Positions 62,882-64,000 of a stretch of 64,000 nt of DNA are shown here, piece by piece. Location: positions 62,001 through 126,000 of the forward strand of contig JAQTZV010000004.1 of the NCBI GenBank assembly GCA_028687585.1, read 5' to 3'. The position numbers were made by a program, and so were the translations under genes. Under the pieces are notes generated by a model, which was not told the origin of the DNA, did not search any database, and worked only from the letters and a program-made list of their open reading frames with translations. This DNA is from Desulfuromonadaceae bacterium. Lineage in GTDB: Bacteria > Desulfobacterota > Desulfuromonadia > Geobacterales > Pseudopelobacteraceae. The stretch's first letter is position 1; each line of letters opens with the position of its first letter.

Positions 62882-64000
62882 ATGGCACAGATGAAGGTAA
62901 GAACCAAGCTGTATTCTATCGTGGGGATCATGTCGATTGTTCTGGTTATAGTCGGGGTGGTCGGGCTCTTTGTTGCAAAGTTCAGTGACGATGGGTTGGA
63001 CTCGGTATATCAGGATCGGGTGGTTCCGCTGGAACAGCTCAAAGTCATCTCCGATATGTATGCCGTCAATATTGTTGATACCTCCCATAAGGTGCGCAAC
63101 GGCGGCCTTAACTGGAGCGAAGGGCGCAAAAACGTAGATGAGGCGTTGAAGACCGTCAGCGATAAATGGAAGGCGTATCTGGCGACCACACTGGTGCCGG
63201 AAGAGAAAAAACTGGTCGAAGAAATTACACCGCTGATGAAAAAAGCGGATGAGGCCGTTGCTAAACTGAAGGGATTGCTGGTAAAAGAGGACAAGGTTGG
63301 CCTTGCCGTCTTTACCATCAGCGAAATGTATCCAGCCATAGATCCGCTGGGCGATAAGATATCCGCGCTGGTTAATGTTCAGCTGGTTGTAGCTAAGAAG
63401 GTGCACGAAGAGAGCGGGGCGCTTTATGAGAAGGGCAAGTTGCTGAGTATTATCCTGATAATTGCCGGCGTACTTGGTTCGATACTATATGCGACATCTA
63501 TAATCAGAGGGATCATGCGGGAGCTCGGCGGCGAACCGGCGGATGTCCGTGAGGTTGCCGAAGCGGTCGCGGGCGGCGACCTTACAGTTACGGTCAGAAC
63601 TGATGAGCGCGACACCGGGAGTGTCATGCTGGCGATGAAACATATGACCGGGAACTTGCGCTCCATCATCGGGCAGGTCTCAGCTACCTCGTCCCAGGTG
63701 GCTGCGGCCAGCAGCCAACTACACTCCACCGCAGAACGGATTGCCACCGGCGCCGAAGAGGTAGTGGCCCAGGCCGGCACTGTTGCCACCGCAGGTGAAG
63801 AGATGTCGGCTACTTCGGGTGATATCGCTCAAAATTGCCAGGGAGCTGCAGAAGGGGCGCAGCGGGCATCGAAAGCCGCCCTGAATGGCAGTGCGGTGGT
63901 AGACAAGACTGTTTTGGTCATGGGGCAGATAGCGGAGAAGGTTCAGGTATCTGCTAGAACGGTGGAGAGCCTGGGGGCGCGGAGCGACCAGATCGGCGAC
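62882..64000 (+). CDS. methyl-accepting chemotaxis protein, 5' part
   Basis: The first 373 codons of a chemoreceptor that runs off the window. TM1 is at about 12-33 (YSIVGIMSIVLVIVGVVGLF), a four-helix periplasmic sensor at about 35-190, TM2 at about 192-212 (LLSIILIIAGVLGSILYA) and HAMP at about 213-265. The start of the signalling domain follows (SSQVAAASSQLHSTAERIAT, AGEEMSATSGDIAQNCQ). It belongs to a different receptor group from the two near 3146-7282, with another HAMP-proximal sequence (GGEPADVREVAEAVAGGDLT). The ATG at 62882 has AGGTG upstream. It diverges from nifV. Confidence 0.88.
   Translation, partial: MAQMKVRTKLYSIVGIMSIVLVIVGVVGLFVAKFSDDGLDSVYQDRVVPLEQLKVISDMYAVNIVDTSHKVRNGGLNWSEGRKNVDEALKTVSDKWKAYLATTLVPEEKKLVEEITPLMKKADEAVAKLKGLLVKEDKVGLAVFTISEMYPAIDPLGDKISALVNVQLVVAKKVHEESGALYEKGKLLSIILIIAGVLGSILYATSIIRGIMRELGGEPADVREVAEAVAGGDLTVTVRTDERDTGSVMLAMKHMTGNLRSIIGQVSATSSQVAAASSQLHSTAERIATGAEEVVAQAGTVATAGEEMSATSGDIAQNCQGAAEGAQRASKAALNGSAVVDKTVLVMGQIAEKVQVSARTVESLGARSDQIGD

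Overview
The window looks like the chromosome of a nitrogen-fixing member of the Geobacter group (Desulfuromonadia). The evidence is the set of nif genes with a fused nifE-nifN gene, sigma-54 promoters followed by leader terminators, a very high density of hybrid histidine kinases, sensors carrying a CxxCH heme motif, and several families of GC-rich palindromic intergenic repeats. This assignment is inferred from gene content; no database search was possible. I see no rRNA, tRNA, CRISPR array, insertion sequence or phage.

Layout. (1) 77-10140, + strand: a chemosensory region with CheV, an Hpt protein, a 59-residue SAP-like Cys protein, an outer-membrane porin-like protein, two successive MCP-CheW pairs that look like a tandem duplication, a small protein, a receiver-histidine kinase and its NarL/LuxR-type regulator. 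(2) 10461-13662: a PAS protein and a heme-motif hybrid kinase. (3) 13821-21744: seven genes, each overlapping the next, that join a corrinoid protein, a uroporphyrinogen-decarboxylase-like methyltransferase and a DUF1638 protein to two sister kinases, a receiver and a hybrid kinase. (4) 21889-36536: the nitrogenase region. On the - strand, in transcription order, it holds a lone second nifH, modABC, nifHDK and nifEN. A PstS-like protein and a GGDEF-EAL protein lie on the + strand between nifK and nifEN. (5) 36927-39755: a second heme-motif hybrid kinase. (6) 39996-40755: a zinc-ribbon protein and an FKBP-type isomerase. (7) 40762-47712, - strand: a predicted peptide or amide metabolism cluster with a macro-domain protein, a permuted ATP-grasp, an alpha-E protein, a transglutaminase, two AstE/aspartoacylase-like hydrolases and a class I amidotransferase. 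(8) 47922-59988: a second large two-component array with receivers, four kinases and an HD-GYP protein, ending in a truncated receiver. (9) 60103-61033: a small conserved protein and a hicAB module. (10) 61115-62603: nifV with a small HTH/Cys-Gly-tail protein. (11) 62882 to the end: the start of another MCP.

How the parts fit. ModABC would supply molybdate, NifV homocitrate and NifEN the scaffold for FeMo-cofactor, while NifH and NifDK form the enzyme. nifH1, nifH2 and nifV share one leader design: a -24/-12 promoter, then an intrinsic terminator, then the start codon. That suggests common control by antitermination, as described for Geobacter nif genes. The rest of the window is mostly signal transduction, in long operons whose genes overlap.

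The observations I rate highest are: the corrinoid methyltransferase/DUF1638/kinase operon; the shared nif leader architecture; the ATP-grasp/alpha-E/transglutaminase/AstE cluster; a palindromic repeat read in frame as the linker of NifEN; REP-like elements in both gaps of nifHDK; and a receiver at 48939 that lacks most of its phosphorylation-site residues.
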